NCBI GenBank assembly: GCA_026724425.1
Contig: JAIUCV010000001.1
Coordinates: 9,096,556-9,160,555 of the forward strand
Direction of reading: 5' to 3'
Source: Erythrophleum ivorense
Taxonomy: Eukaryota > Streptophyta > Magnoliopsida > Fabales > Fabaceae
DNA length: 64,000 bases
Every line of letters begins with the position of its first letter. Within the stretch, counting starts at the first letter, position 1. The translations under genes were made by a program, and so were the position numbers. The notes beneath the pieces are model-generated. The model saw nothing but the letters and a program-made list of their open reading frames with translations, was not told the origin of the DNA and searched no databases. This document shows, one piece after another, positions 1 through 11,163 of this stretch.

Positions 1-1190
1 AGCTTATGAAAATGGTACAAAAGCAAAACTCTTATTGCCTTTGATTCTAAAATTTTAATAATACACTTTATTTACTTTAATAGTTATGTACAAAGATTAT
101 TTTGCATGTTGGGTGAAGATAATTTGCACTCAATGATTATTTCTTTTCAATAATCACATTCTTGAACATTAGTGGCCTAGTAAATTAATTCATGGTTTCA
201 CACCTTTTGATTCATGTCATGTTCTTGAATTTAGTAATTGATTGCTTTTTCCCCTTCATCATGTGAAAAAATTATCATTCACCACAATTTCACTTTTTAT
301 TTGGAATTTAGCACAAGTGAGAACCACTAAAAAGGATAATTAGGAAGTTCATGGAAAGATTAAAAATGGATCACAGGTGTTGTGTTTTGTTTTTTTTTAA
401 ATAAAAAATATATTACTTTAAAAAATTAAAAAAAAATAGAAAAGAGAGAAAAATGAAGAAAGTAAGAAAGTGAGATTCATTTGATTTTCATAAATTGAGA
501 TACACCAATCAATATTCAATTTTTGTTTGTTTGTTTATGAAATCAAATTAATTTTATTTTTTTTACTTTCTTCACAAATAAATAAATAAAATAAAATAAA
601 AGTTACCAACCTAATGATACACATTTCTATCCCAATTTGAACTACAGGGCTTTGATTCCTTCACTGAGTATGTAGGTTCTATGTCACATTCCTAGGTCAA
701 ATTCATTTATTGTAATTATTTTATTATGTTCATTTTTTGTTAATATTTTTTTTTTTTTTTTTTTGTAAATATCTTATTTTCTCTATTTTGTAAATATCTT
801 GTTTTGTTTTATTTTTGCTTTCATAGATATTTTATTTCATTTTTTGTTTACCTTTTTGTAAATATTTTTATCTTGTTTTATTTCTCCTTTTTTTCCCTTT
901 TTCTTTCTTTTCTTTTTTGCACATGGTTTGATTAAGGTAATTTAAATAAAATTAAAGCCTTATCTATTTTACATAATTGACTTATGATAACCATTCTTTG
1001 AAATAGGTGTTATAGGGTGCCTAATATATTCTCCATGCATAATTGACTGCTAAACCCTTATCTAATTTGCAAACCATCTTTTTTCTTCAAAAAAAAGTTT
1101 TTCCAAAGTTGTTCTTTTATATTTAAAATTTTGGTAGCAACTTTATTTCTTTTGGTTTTCATTTCAAAAATCAAAATTTTTCTTTTTTTG
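1..1190. other. AT-rich intergenic DNA, no gene seen
   Basis: Both strands are full of stops and homopolymer runs (for example long T runs around 390 and 750-765). I see no coding similarity, tRNA or clear repeat boundary. The decayed copia element that follows may have lost its 5' LTR and gag in this stretch, but no LTR copy can be recognised. Confidence 0.5.
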
Positions 1191-1194
1191 GTAC

Positions 1195-3870
1195 TATACA
1201 GTCACATTATGAGTGTGACAAATGATGCCAAAGTACTAAGTGTAAGAATTGTAGTTAAAAGCTTTCTTATTAATTAGGATTAACTTGAAATGCAAGCCTA
1301 TATCACTATCGTTGATTGATATAAGTTATGGCATGCCAGACCAAGTCATTTTAATTATTCTTCATTGAAATATTTAACAAACAAGAACCTGCTTAATGAT
1401 CTACTAGATATTTATAACATTGTAAGAGTCTGTGGAGTGGACCAAAAAGGGAGATGGACCAAACTACATTTCCTTGTGAATTAGGCATAAAGAGTTTAAA
1501 AAAACCTCTAGTTGGTGCACTTAGATGTATGTGGTCCTATAAGCACCTTATCCTTGAGTGGAAGTACATACTTTGTCACTTTCATTGATAACTACAATAA
1601 GTGGTGTTGGATTTTATTCTTGAAACAGAAGAGTGAGGTTCTTCAAGTCTTCAAGAAATTCAAAGCTAGTGCAGAGAATCAATGTGGAAAAATGATCAAG
1701 GCCTTGAGATCAAATAATGGGTCAAGGAAAAATTCACATTCCTTTAAAAATTATCTTGAGCAAACTAGTATTCATCACCAATTAATAGTGACTTACACTC
1801 CATAATGGAATAGAGTTAGCGAGAGGAAAAATAGGTCAATTATGAACATGACAAGGTGCCTGGTAGTTCAGAAGGAAGTTCCAAAGGCATTTTGGGCTGT
1901 GACTATGCATACATTAGGATACTTACAAAACAAACCTTTTATAAAGGCTCTAAGTAGACAAAAAAACTATAAAACTTCGATAGGGGTAAAAACATTTGTA
2001 AGCCACTTAAGGATCTTTGGGAGTGTGTTATGTACATGTGTCAAAAGTTAAAAGAGATAAGCTAGATGAAAAGGTTTCTGTAGGTGTATTTATGGGTTAT
2101 AGTAGTAATTCAAAAGGCTATAGGATCCTAGATGTGAAAACACAGAAAATTATTGTGAGCAAGAATGTAAAACTTGAGGAAAGTCCTATGTGAGATTAGA
2201 ACAAAGCTTAAGCTGTCAGCTACTATAAACTAGAAATTGAAGTTTACTCTCAAGAAGAAGATGAAGATAGTGACTCAAATAATTAAATTGGTGTGAGTGA
2301 AACCAGAACTCTTAGTGACATTATAAGCAGGTGCAATGTGACAATTCTAGAATAAGAAACCTATTAGGAAGCAATAAAGCTAGTAGAATAGCAAGAAGTA
2401 ATGAAGGAGGAGATGAGAAAGATAAACAAAAATAATACTTGTGCTTGGTTGACAAGCCTTAGCACAAGAAAATGATTGAGATAAAATAGGTCTATAGATT
2501 TTAAATTGGACTCAGAAGGATCCATTCACAAATACAAAGCCAAATTAATAATAAAGGGATTTGCACAAAAGCAGGGAATTGACTTCATTGATACCTCTAC
2601 ACTTATGGCTATATTTGATACCATAAGGCAAGTAATAGCATTGGTTGCTCAAAACTTATGGGCTATTTATCAACTAGATGTGAAACAGACATCTTTTTAA
2701 AGCTGACTTGCAATGAGAGATTTTTGTGGAATAACTTGAAGGTTTTGTATAGCATGAACACGAGGACCAAGTACATCTACTAAAAAAAGGCTCTATATGA
2801 CTTGAAACAAACTCTTAGGATCTGGTAAAACAGGATCAATAGCCACCTAATTTAGCAAGGGTTTGACACTCTATGTGAAGAAGGTAAGCTCAAATGTGGT
2901 GATTGTCTCAATTTATGTTGATAACTTGTTGATCGCATGTAGCAATCAATCTTTGGTATTTTAGTTTAAGGAGGAAATGAAGAAAGTTTTTTAAATGAAT
3001 GATATGGGTAAAGTGAGGCACTTTCTTGGGATAGAATTTTTCCAATTGGAAAAAGGAATCTTCATGAGCCAAAGGAAGTATGCTAGAGAAATTCTATGGA
3101 ACTTTGGAAAGGAGAATTACAAACATGTAAGTACTTTATCCATCTAGGGTGAGAAGTTGTGTAAGAATGATGAAGTTGCTAAAATTGATGCTAACTCCTA
3201 CATAAGTATTATAGGATGTTTGTTTATCTTATAGCTTAAGGTTTAACATCATGTTCACAGCTAATTTGCTATCTAGACTCATGCAAAGTCCTATTGAAGT
3301 GCTTTTCCATGCTGCCAAAACGATCCTCATATATGTGAAAGGAACCAAAGATTTTGGTAAATGGCAATCAAGGAAAAAAGATGCAAAGCTAGTTAGGTTC
3401 ACTAACAATGACTAGGCAAGATTAATTGATGATATAAAAAGTACTTATAGCTATTGCTTCCCTTGTGGTTTTGGAATAGTATGTTGGAGCACTAGGAAAG
3501 TAGGATACAATGGCTTAATCCATAGTAGGAGCAAAGTATATAACAATTACACATGCGGTGAGTCAAGTAATATGGTTAAGGATGCTCCTCATTGATCTAT
3601 AGACTAAGCCAAAGGAAGCAACAATGGTGTTACTTGACAAGAAGTTAGTAGTAGCCATAGTGAAAAACCTAGTGTTTCATGGTAGAACATCAAAATCAAG
3701 TATCACTTCCTTAGAGAAATGGAGAAGGAAGGGTAGGTGATCATGCAACATTGCTATTTTGAGGACTAGGTAACTGATATCTTCACCAAAGGAATGCCCA
3801 GGGTGAGTTATGAGAAGCTTAGAGAACTTCTAAGGGTGTACAATAGCACTAAGTTTAAGGAGGAGTATTA
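1195..3870 (+). pseudogene. Decayed Ty1/copia retrotransposon polyprotein
   Basis: Conceptual translation across frames gives the copia order. A GAG-pre-integrase tail lies near 1400-1500. The integrase core (about 1510-2050) includes the family-typical LVHLDVCGPI start and the region before an altered ERK motif. A degenerate RVT_2 reverse transcriptase spans about 2490-3200 (KYKAKLIIKGFAQKQGIDF, later YVDN at 2914 where the active copy has YVDD), and an RNase H-like tail runs to about 3830. Many in-frame stops and frameshifts separate the pieces, so it cannot make a polyprotein. The segment HFLGIEFFQ...GIFMSQRKYA resembles Tork-type copia elements, a tentative lineage guess. This is an old relic unrelated in orientation to the better preserved copia element at 45366-50953. 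Confidence 0.8.
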
Positions 3871-4370
3871 GCTTATGGTTAATAACCCTGGGAATTTTTT
3901 ACCAGTAAAATCAATAACTTCTGTACAGCTTTATGCTTTTCTAAGGTAGTGTGTATTAGTTGGTAAAAAAGTTGATCTTGTTTTAAATGCTTAGCAGAAT
4001 GTTTTGTTTGACAAGGAAGGAAAAATAAACCTGTCAAAACACTTTTAGGGAGATAGCAGAAAAAAATGTTTTGTATGGTCGTATAAAACACTAGTTTGAG
4101 ATGAAATACATGAATTTCTTCCCTTCCATTAGTTTTTTGTTGTTCTTCGTTTTCTTTCTGCTCATTAGCTTATAGCTTATGGTTAGAATATTAGTTACTC
4201 TCTGTTATTACTTGCTGCTGGCATTCTGTTATACAGCTGAATATTCATGTTAAACTGAGCTAAGCTATATATAACTGCATATTCTCTGTAAGATTATCCA
4301 TTCAATTAATAAAATTCTCTCTTTTTGAGTTCACTAGATCACTTTCTCTCTCTCTCATTTGTTTTACAAG
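3858..4370 (+). repeat. Probable 3' LTR of the decayed copia element
   Basis: A purine run (AGGAGGAGTA, 3858-3867) directly after the RNase H remnant is positioned like a polypurine tract. The following ~500 bp carries TATA-like sequence (ctatatataac near 4265) and an AATAAA-type signal near 4306, typical of an LTR. The second LTR was not found, so the limits are inferred. Confidence 0.4.
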
Positions 4371-5318
4371 ACTAGACACGTGGGAGCACTTTGATAAAGA
4401 TCTTCAGGCTTGATTGTTTTTTAACTTAAATGGCATAAATTGGGTTTCGAAGGAAATGCATGTTTATGCTAGCCAGCACCTTTTCTTAATCCTTTCTTCT
4501 TGAATATAAAAAATGTATCAGGAAACTTAATTGTGTGTAGGAATTGGTAGGTTAAAGTGACCCGTGCATGTTTATTGAGAAGGAAACAATGTGACTAGCT
4601 AATTGGCTTACAAACTTGCTTCTCTCCCTTCCTAGTGGTTGCTAGTTCTCCTAATGGGCGCCGTCAGATCCTTTTGGATTATTTGCAGGGTGTTTCCCTT
4701 CCCCTTTTTCGTCCTCTAGTTCAACTTTGGCCCATTATTTGTATGGCTTAAAAAAAAGATCTCAGATTTGAAAAAAAAAAAAATAGTAACATTTTTTGGG
4801 AAAAATGCATTTAAATGGCTAAATATAATATGAATATTTTCAGTGACGCTTGATAAATGAACATTTTAATCTCTTAAACACACACAAACTTAAATTTCTA
4901 AAAAAATTGAACTTAATATATATATAATTAATATCTCTATACTGTTTGTAGACATCTCATTTTATCTAACAAATATAATTAACTTTAATTTTTAATAATG
5001 AACACATTTTCCTGCGTAATATTCTAAAATTATATTTCATTATTATTGGTTCCGTATGAATGGGCCAATAGATTTTTATTTGGATTTATTTATTTTTATT
5101 ATTATCACTTTATCACTATGATTTCTTTAGATACTCTCAATGAACCATCATGTATCTCACAAATTTATTGGACCAATTCTACTTGTTCCATCCCATTGGA
5201 CCATTTCATATCATAAACTAACTAGCCACTTATTTATTAATTCGTTTATCCCATACCAATGGGCCAGTAATGCCACGTGCATGATTCTAAGCAAACCGCT
5301 ATAGATAATTCTATCTAA
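4371..5318. other. Intergenic DNA, no gene seen
   Basis: Mixed-composition DNA with no recognisable coding region or repeat boundary. Confidence 0.4.
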
Positions 5319-5386
5319 TGAAGGAATTCATGTTCACTTATTGATACGGTCACGTACTGAAGGAATTCATGTTCACTTATTGATAC
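5319..5386. repeat. 29-bp direct repeat in tandem
   Basis: The 29-bp sequence beginning tgaaggaattcatg occurs at 5319-5347 and again, identical, at 5358-5386, separated by 10 bp (ggtcacgtac). A recent local duplication is the simplest reading. A 63-codon open frame follows at 5491-5682. It is rich in Arg and Asn and unlike anything I recognise, so it is not annotated as a gene. Confidence 0.85.
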
Positions 5387-6175
5387 TGTCCTTAACCAAA
5401 ACTCATCAGTAGTAAGAATAAATCCTTTCATCCAGCCTAACGTTAATTGAGAGGTAAGTCGGTAAAATAGGATCAAGTGTTAATTAGAGATTGAGAGAGA
5501 AGTTAGTTAATAAATTGAGACAGTTTCAAGTGAAAAACAGGTGTAACGCTACTGCATTAGCTAGAGAAGAAAGGAGAGAACTGCCTCCAAATCACCATCA
5601 ACCAAAACGAAATAGAAAGTATGATTTAGGGTTATTCAGAATATCTATTGATCCTTGTGTTTTATCTCTATATTTGTTCTGACTATTTGTTCTACATCCC
5701 CAACCATACGTGTCTTACCGCTATACTCAAATAGATGACAACATGAATTGTGCTAATATTTTAAATTAGGGGTATAGATGTAATTAAAATAATAAATCAA
5801 GCTAGACAAGTGTAAATTTTCATATTTCTATGAGAATAATAAATGAAAAATCAAACAATTTTACTGATTTGAACTTATTTATTGAAAAGCTTGTTCTTAC
5901 CTCCCCTAATAATCTTCATTGAGCCTTCTTGTGAGAAACTATACACATGAGCCTAACACAAAATTTTGATTTAGAATCTTAAAAACACAAGTCTATGGGT
6001 CAATCCACTTATATACTTTTCACTTAGTCTATTTTTTATTTAACATGAGACTTCTTTTCACTCTCATTCACATTTGAACCTAATAATCTCTTTTTGAAGT
6101 ATAAGTTCAACAAACAAACACGCTCCCCTTTTCCCCTTTTTCACGATAGCCCATAGGCTCCATCCTACTTACAAG

Positions 6176-6347
6176 GTAGTGGGATCCTCTGCAGTGAGGA
6201 TCCCAGTAAAGTCCCCCTGCAGTGAGATATACAAGAGAGGGAGGGTGAGATTTATAAAAAATATATATATGTTTTAAAAAATAAATTTGATTTTGTGAGA
6301 CACTTCAGAGGGAGTGCAGAGAGATTTAATTTAGAGGATCCCAATCC
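6176..6347. mobile_element. Mutator-type MITE, copy A, with 9-bp target duplication
   Basis: A 172-bp element bounded by inverted ends (GTAGTGGGATCCTCT at the left; the right end reversed reads GGATTGGGATCCTCT). It is flanked on both sides by the same 9 bp, ACTTACAAG (6167-6175 and 6348-6356). A 9-bp duplication fits Mutator-like transposition. It has no coding capacity. A second copy lies at 7456-7638 in the opposite orientation. Confidence 0.75.
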
Positions 6348-6356
6348 ACTTACAAG

Positions 6357-7455
6357 AGCCCACTACTCTGAGGCCACGTTTGATATGACAGAAAGGAACA
6401 TAATGAAATAGAAAAGGGGGCGAAAAGGTAAGTGGAATGAAAAATAAAATTCATATCCTTATTTTAAAATAAATAATAAAAAAATATGTATTGTTAAGTA
6501 ATGATAAGAAAGTTATAATTGATATTTTTTAATTTTTTTAAAAAAGATTCCCATTCTCTTGGTACCATTCTTGCTGTGTGTGCCCAATTTCCACAATTTA
6601 CGAGTTGATGCCAAACTTGTCTTAGATTAGGCCCATGCATTACCATTTGTCTTCACTTGAGTGTGCACCTCCCAATTTCTACAATGCCAAACTTGTCTTA
6701 AACTAGACCCATGCCTTACCACTCGTGCATCTCTTAATTTCCAAAATTTTGATTGGGTCCACATCTTACCACTCCATCTAATTGAGCCACCATCTTTATA
6801 CTTGTCTTTGTTGAACCTTCAATTTACCTACTCGGACCCTAACATAATTTATCCAATAAGTATCCATGGTTTTCCTATATCCCTTGAGGCCAATTGGTTG
6901 GCTGAATGTTAAATATAACAAAAAATGAAATGCAAAAAATGAGTAAATAAAATAAAAAATGACATTTGCGTTTTTACTTTAAAATAAAAAATAAAAAAGA
7001 CTAGTAATATTGAATAATGATTACAATAACATATAAACATTGTAAAAAAGATTATATCACAGATTACATTATGGCTTTGCAACCAAACAGTTCACTAGAC
7101 TCACAACCTTTACTACCCTTAATCTTATCAAGTACTCCACCCTTAAAAAACCTTAAAGAATTAAAATAAAAACTTGACCAGAATAATGTAGAGACATTAC
7201 ACATCGTCTAGGTTACGAGCTTCTTCCCTCCCAACTTTAGGCCGATACAAGAAATATATCTCCCCTTTCTTACATTAATTCATTTCCCCAGCAACCAACA
7301 TCAAACCTAATCAGGATTAGTTAGATAAATCACGGCATTTTAGTCTTTTACAGTATAAAGCAAGGATTCATGGTAGGGTGATCAAGAATGAATAATAATA
7401 ATAATCCTTTTCTATCTATTTCTTTCCCTTTACTACCGATTATATCCTTTTCTTC
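6357..7455. other. DNA between the two MITE copies
   Basis: No gene is recognised. An 83-codon frame at 6661-6912 lies in a stretch with internal near-repeats (a block around 6570-6650 is repeated in part at 6655-6720), so the frame is probably fortuitous. The ends near 6372 and 7085 carry weak inverted TGTTTGG-like matches that might mark another nonautonomous element. Confidence 0.35.
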
Positions 7456-7529
7456 GGATTTGAATCCTTTAAATTAGATCCCTCTGCATTTCCTCTAAAG
7501 TGTCTCATAAAATCAAGTTTATTTTTTAA

Positions 7530-7564
<35 letters not shown>

Positions 7565-7638
7565 CTTATCCTCTCTTTCTTGTATATCCCACTGCAGGGC
7601 ATTGTACTGAGATCCTCACTGCAGAGGATCCCAGTCTC
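7456..7638. mobile_element. Mutator-type MITE, copy B, inverted, with AT-repeat expansion
   Basis: The reverse complement of 7456-7638 matches copy A throughout: the GGGATCCTCTGCAGTGAGGA block, the purine-rich GAGAG block, the GTTTTAAAAAATAAA centre and the GAGACACTT block. The short AT tract of copy A is expanded here to an (AT)n run of about 32 bp (7532-7561). Flanking target duplication is poorly preserved (pyrimidine-rich TTTTCTTC-like on both sides). Confidence 0.7.
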
Positions 7639-8310
7639 ATTCTCTTCTTCTTCAATTTTATAACTTATATTAGTGCACGACATTTGTTGACCATGGCTAA
7701 TGTTACTCGATGGCAAGCATTGCTTAGAAAGTTAGAAGATCAAGCATCCTAGTAGGGAACTTGTTGGATATGATAAGTAAAGGAAATAGGAGTAATTGTT
7801 TTGTTGCAACATTGAGTATGGTAACGAATTTTAATCCCTATGAATGGATCAACAAAGCTTTTACTTGCCTTATAGTATAGCAAAAGAATTATTATAAATG
7901 CTTTATTTTAATATTGGACATGAGAATTTTGCAATTGTTTTTAAGTGTTGCTAGGTTTTATTTTGTGAAATAAATGTATGCCTTTTGTCAACAAAAGAAA
8001 TTAAGTTTAAGGACGATTTGTCACCACCCGACCAAAAAGGACGTATTCTCTCAAAAGCATTTTTGAAAAGCCATCCAACAGCCAAAATTTTTATTTTCTA
8101 CTTGTCCATTCCAAAGGATGATATTGAATTTACTACAACCATCAAAAACATCCAAAGGCAATCTTTATTTGGGGAAGTATATACAAACTTGAACTTTGAA
8201 TCAAATTTGTTTTTCGACATAATATAAAAATTAATTTCTTTATCCCACCATAAAGTTAGACTTCTTGCTTCAAGCTTGATAACATTTATCAAAGTAAAAA
8301 CCAAGGCAGT
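7639..8310. other. Intergenic DNA with an unrecognised 80-codon frame
   Basis: An open frame at 7985-8227 (+) overlaps another on the opposite strand. Neither resembles a family I know. No promoter, intron pattern or codon signature supports a gene. Confidence 0.35.
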
Positions 8311-9480
8311 GGCGAAGACAGAACCATAGATTAGGGGGCCATAGAAATTTTTTTATATCCTTTTTTTAATATACTTTTATAGTATATTATTTAAATAAAA
8401 TGCTTCCATTCAGATTTTTTGATTAAGCTAAATGACATTAACTCACTAACAATAACTTGATTTTCCTTCTTTTAAATCTATAAACAAATTTGAATTTAAA
8501 TGAATAATACACCAAGAATTGCTCTTTATATTAATATCAATAATTTCATTATTTACATATAAAGATAAAGGTCTATATCTACTCAATACTGATATCATGC
8601 ATAATAAAGATATACTAAAAAAATTATCACTAATAATATTATAATAATTTCATGAATGATTCATAATAGCATCTTGAAAAAAAAGGCTTATGTGAAAAAG
8701 GATAAAAATTAATGATTGTTTATTTGCAAAATATATATCTACAAAGCACAAAAAATATTATTTTATCTAACAATATTTCAAAAAATTATATATTATTTTT
8801 AGATATAATTGTTGGTCCAATTGAAAATAATATATTAACATTTGAACTTTGTTATGCTTTACTCAATTATCATAAAACTATTAATTAATTACAAAAATGT
8901 ATTAAATACATGCATTGATAAAAAATAACTTAAAAAATAAAAGAAATATCAAACAACGGATAATAAGGGGAGAGAAAAGAATCACTATATAAAGTTTAAC
9001 ACAATTAAAAAAAAAAAAAAAAGGAGCCGAGGAAGTGAGGGGAAAATGAAAAAACAAAAAAAAATGTAAACAGAAAATAAGAAAAAGACAATGGAATGAA
9101 GGAAAAGACAAAAAAAAATACATATGTGAATTTAATAATATTTAATTTAATATGTCAAATAGGAATCACTATATAAAGTTTAACAAGCTTAACACAATTC
9201 TAAAAAAAAAAAAGGAGCGGAGGAAGTGAGGGGAAAATGAAAAAATAGACAGAAATGTAAGCAGGAAATAAGAAAAGGACAATGGAATGCAGAAAAAGAC
9301 AAAAAATATATATATGTAAATTTAATATATTTAATTTAAAATGTCAAATAGTAATATATATATATATATATATGCGCGCGCACATGCCATGTATATAAAA
9401 AATTTTGTCATGAGTTTAGTAAGTTTAAAGTTTTAAAGAATGTAGAGTATAAGATCAAAATTTAATCCTATATGCATATA
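8311..9480. repeat. Degenerate repeat related to 42840-43160
   Basis: The sequence gtggcgaagacagaacc followed by a G-run near 8311-8340 is a terminus type often seen in plant nonautonomous repeats. Near 9410-9480 a stretch (gtttagtaagtttaaagtttt ... aagatcaaaatttaatc) matches 43030-43085 (gttagtgagttcaaattttt ... aaaatcaaaatctaat). The reverse complement of the 8311 terminus resembles 43110-43140. Both loci therefore look like copies of one repeat family. Superfamily is unknown. Confidence 0.4.
8981..9351. repeat. Tandem duplication, 184-bp unit, two copies
   Basis: Unit 1 (8981-9164) and unit 2 (9165-9351) both begin atcactatataaagtttaac, continue through an A-run, a GGAGC-GAGGAAGTGAGGGGAAAATG block and a GACAATGGAATG block, and end TTTAAT...ATGTCAAATAG. 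The copies differ by scattered substitutions and small indels, so the duplication is not very recent. Confidence 0.85.
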
Positions 9481-10520
9481 TCAATTTCATATATATTTTT
9501 CGTCGAAGGTAAAAAAGTTGAATCTCTTTCTCGATGAATAATCGAAAACCAAAACTCATCCATAGCTTCTTGTGGAGAATCGGCTCACGATCATCTTCAT
9601 GGTTACAGTAAGACATTAATGTATCGTCCCTTATCTTCACAATCCTTTAGCTTCCTCTCCATGTTCCACCCTTGAACAATTATGAATTTGACTGCAAAAG
9701 AGAGAACAACTTACCACCATTAGAAAACTACCAAAGAAAAAAGTACTCAAATTTGTAGAGCACCAAACTTGATGACAGACTTGAAAAGAATTCACACTCG
9801 AAGCACTCACACACCAAAATTTAAGACTCAAAACGCATTTCTCACAATAAAGGTGACAAAATCCCTAACGATGAAGAGCAATTACTCTCACCAGATGGAG
9901 TAGTCACTCTCAAATGGAGAGCGACAAATTGCCGCAGAGCAAAAGGACAAACTGATGAATATAAATTTCAAATTGTTTCAATAGTAAATTAAAAAAAAGT
10001 ATTTTTTTTAAACTATAGTCTTCAATGCAAAATTTCAAAACTCATGTACTTTTCAGTTTGTTTCTCAAGTGTTTTCTTAACTACTGAAAATGGACATATC
10101 TAATTATCAGTCAACTTTTAGTTTTTAAGAAAAAAGTATCTTAATTTAGTTTTTAACATATTATTTTCGTTTTAAGTTAGCCCTTAAAATATAAGATTTC
10201 TCAAATTATTTTCTAAATTTTTTCTAATTAAGATGTTCTTTTATCAGACAAAAATAATATCGTTAACCAATAACATAGATTTACCTTATTTTAAATACAA
10301 AAAAGAAGTTAAATTTTAGTTTGTTAAATAGCCACCAATACTTATCAAAAGATTATTTTAATTAAAAAATATTCCAAGAAATATATTGGAAGAATTTATC
10401 TTCGAACAATCAAATTATGAAGATAATAATTTTTTAAGTTAAATTAAAAAATTATTTTTAAAAATTAAATTAAAAATAAAATAATTTTTTAATGATTAAA
10501 AAAACTAAATTCCACTACAG
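9481..10520. other. Intergenic DNA upstream of the glucose transporter
   Basis: Short minus-strand frames at 9455-9640 and 9637-9831 are adjacent and separated by a possible splice acceptor, but I recognise no protein family in them. The remainder (9960-10520) is AT-rich and featureless. Confidence 0.35.
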
Positions 10521-10594
10521 AATATATTCTGCAGATAATTTTACGCCAGTTTGCCGGGAAAATAATGGACACAGCCAGCACAGCCTCTGTGCCC

Positions 10595-10600
10595 CACGTG
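10595..10600. promoter_or_regulatory. G-box (CACGTG) upstream of pGlcT
   Basis: A perfect CACGTG palindrome in the less AT-rich stretch (10530-10620) before the first exon, about 570 bp upstream of the start codon. G-boxes bind bZIP and bHLH factors in plants, including light and clock regulators. Whether this one is functional is inference. Confidence 0.4.
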
Positions 10601-10996
10601 CAATTTCGATATCAGCAACGCTAACCAAATCGAATTCAAAATCTTACGTAATCTTCCCATAGAATTTTCCTGCTGTAATTTTATAATGCTCCTGTAAAAT
10701 CAAAATTTTCCACATTCTTTCCTGGAAATTTTGAAACGAAAAAATTATTCTCAAATGAAAAGAACTCTGTAGCAAAACCTTCGAGAAAATAACCAAGTTG
10801 AAGGGAAAAATTAAGTTCTTCACCGGCTTCGTTTTTATTGGTAGTTTTATTCGGTAGCGGTCCCATCGAAGTTCTCCTCTCTCCCTCTGTCATGCTGTAC
10901 TCCCCAAACCCACAGCAACGTACATAGAGAGCACTTATCAAACTCAAAACACTGCTAGGCGGAACCGTAGCATTCTCTATTCAGTGAGGTGGTAAG

Positions 10997-11158
10997 GTAA
11001 GCGCAAAAAGTTGCTCATTGATTTTTGGGTTCTTCTTTTATTGCTCTTAAATTATTACCCTTTTAATACGGCGATTCTTCTCATTTTCATAAATTCATTT
11101 TATTTGACTCTCAAATTTTGGAGTGTTTGACTTTCGGAGTATTGGAATTTTCAATCAG
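10997..11158 (+). other. Probable 5'-UTR intron of pGlcT
   Basis: A near-consensus donor (AAG|GTAAGC, intron from 10997) and an acceptor (tcaatcag, ending 11158) bracket a T-rich 162-bp stretch immediately before the start codon at 11164. The intervening DNA has typical intron composition. This is inferred from splice signals only. Confidence 0.5.
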
Positions 11159-11163
11159 ATAGT

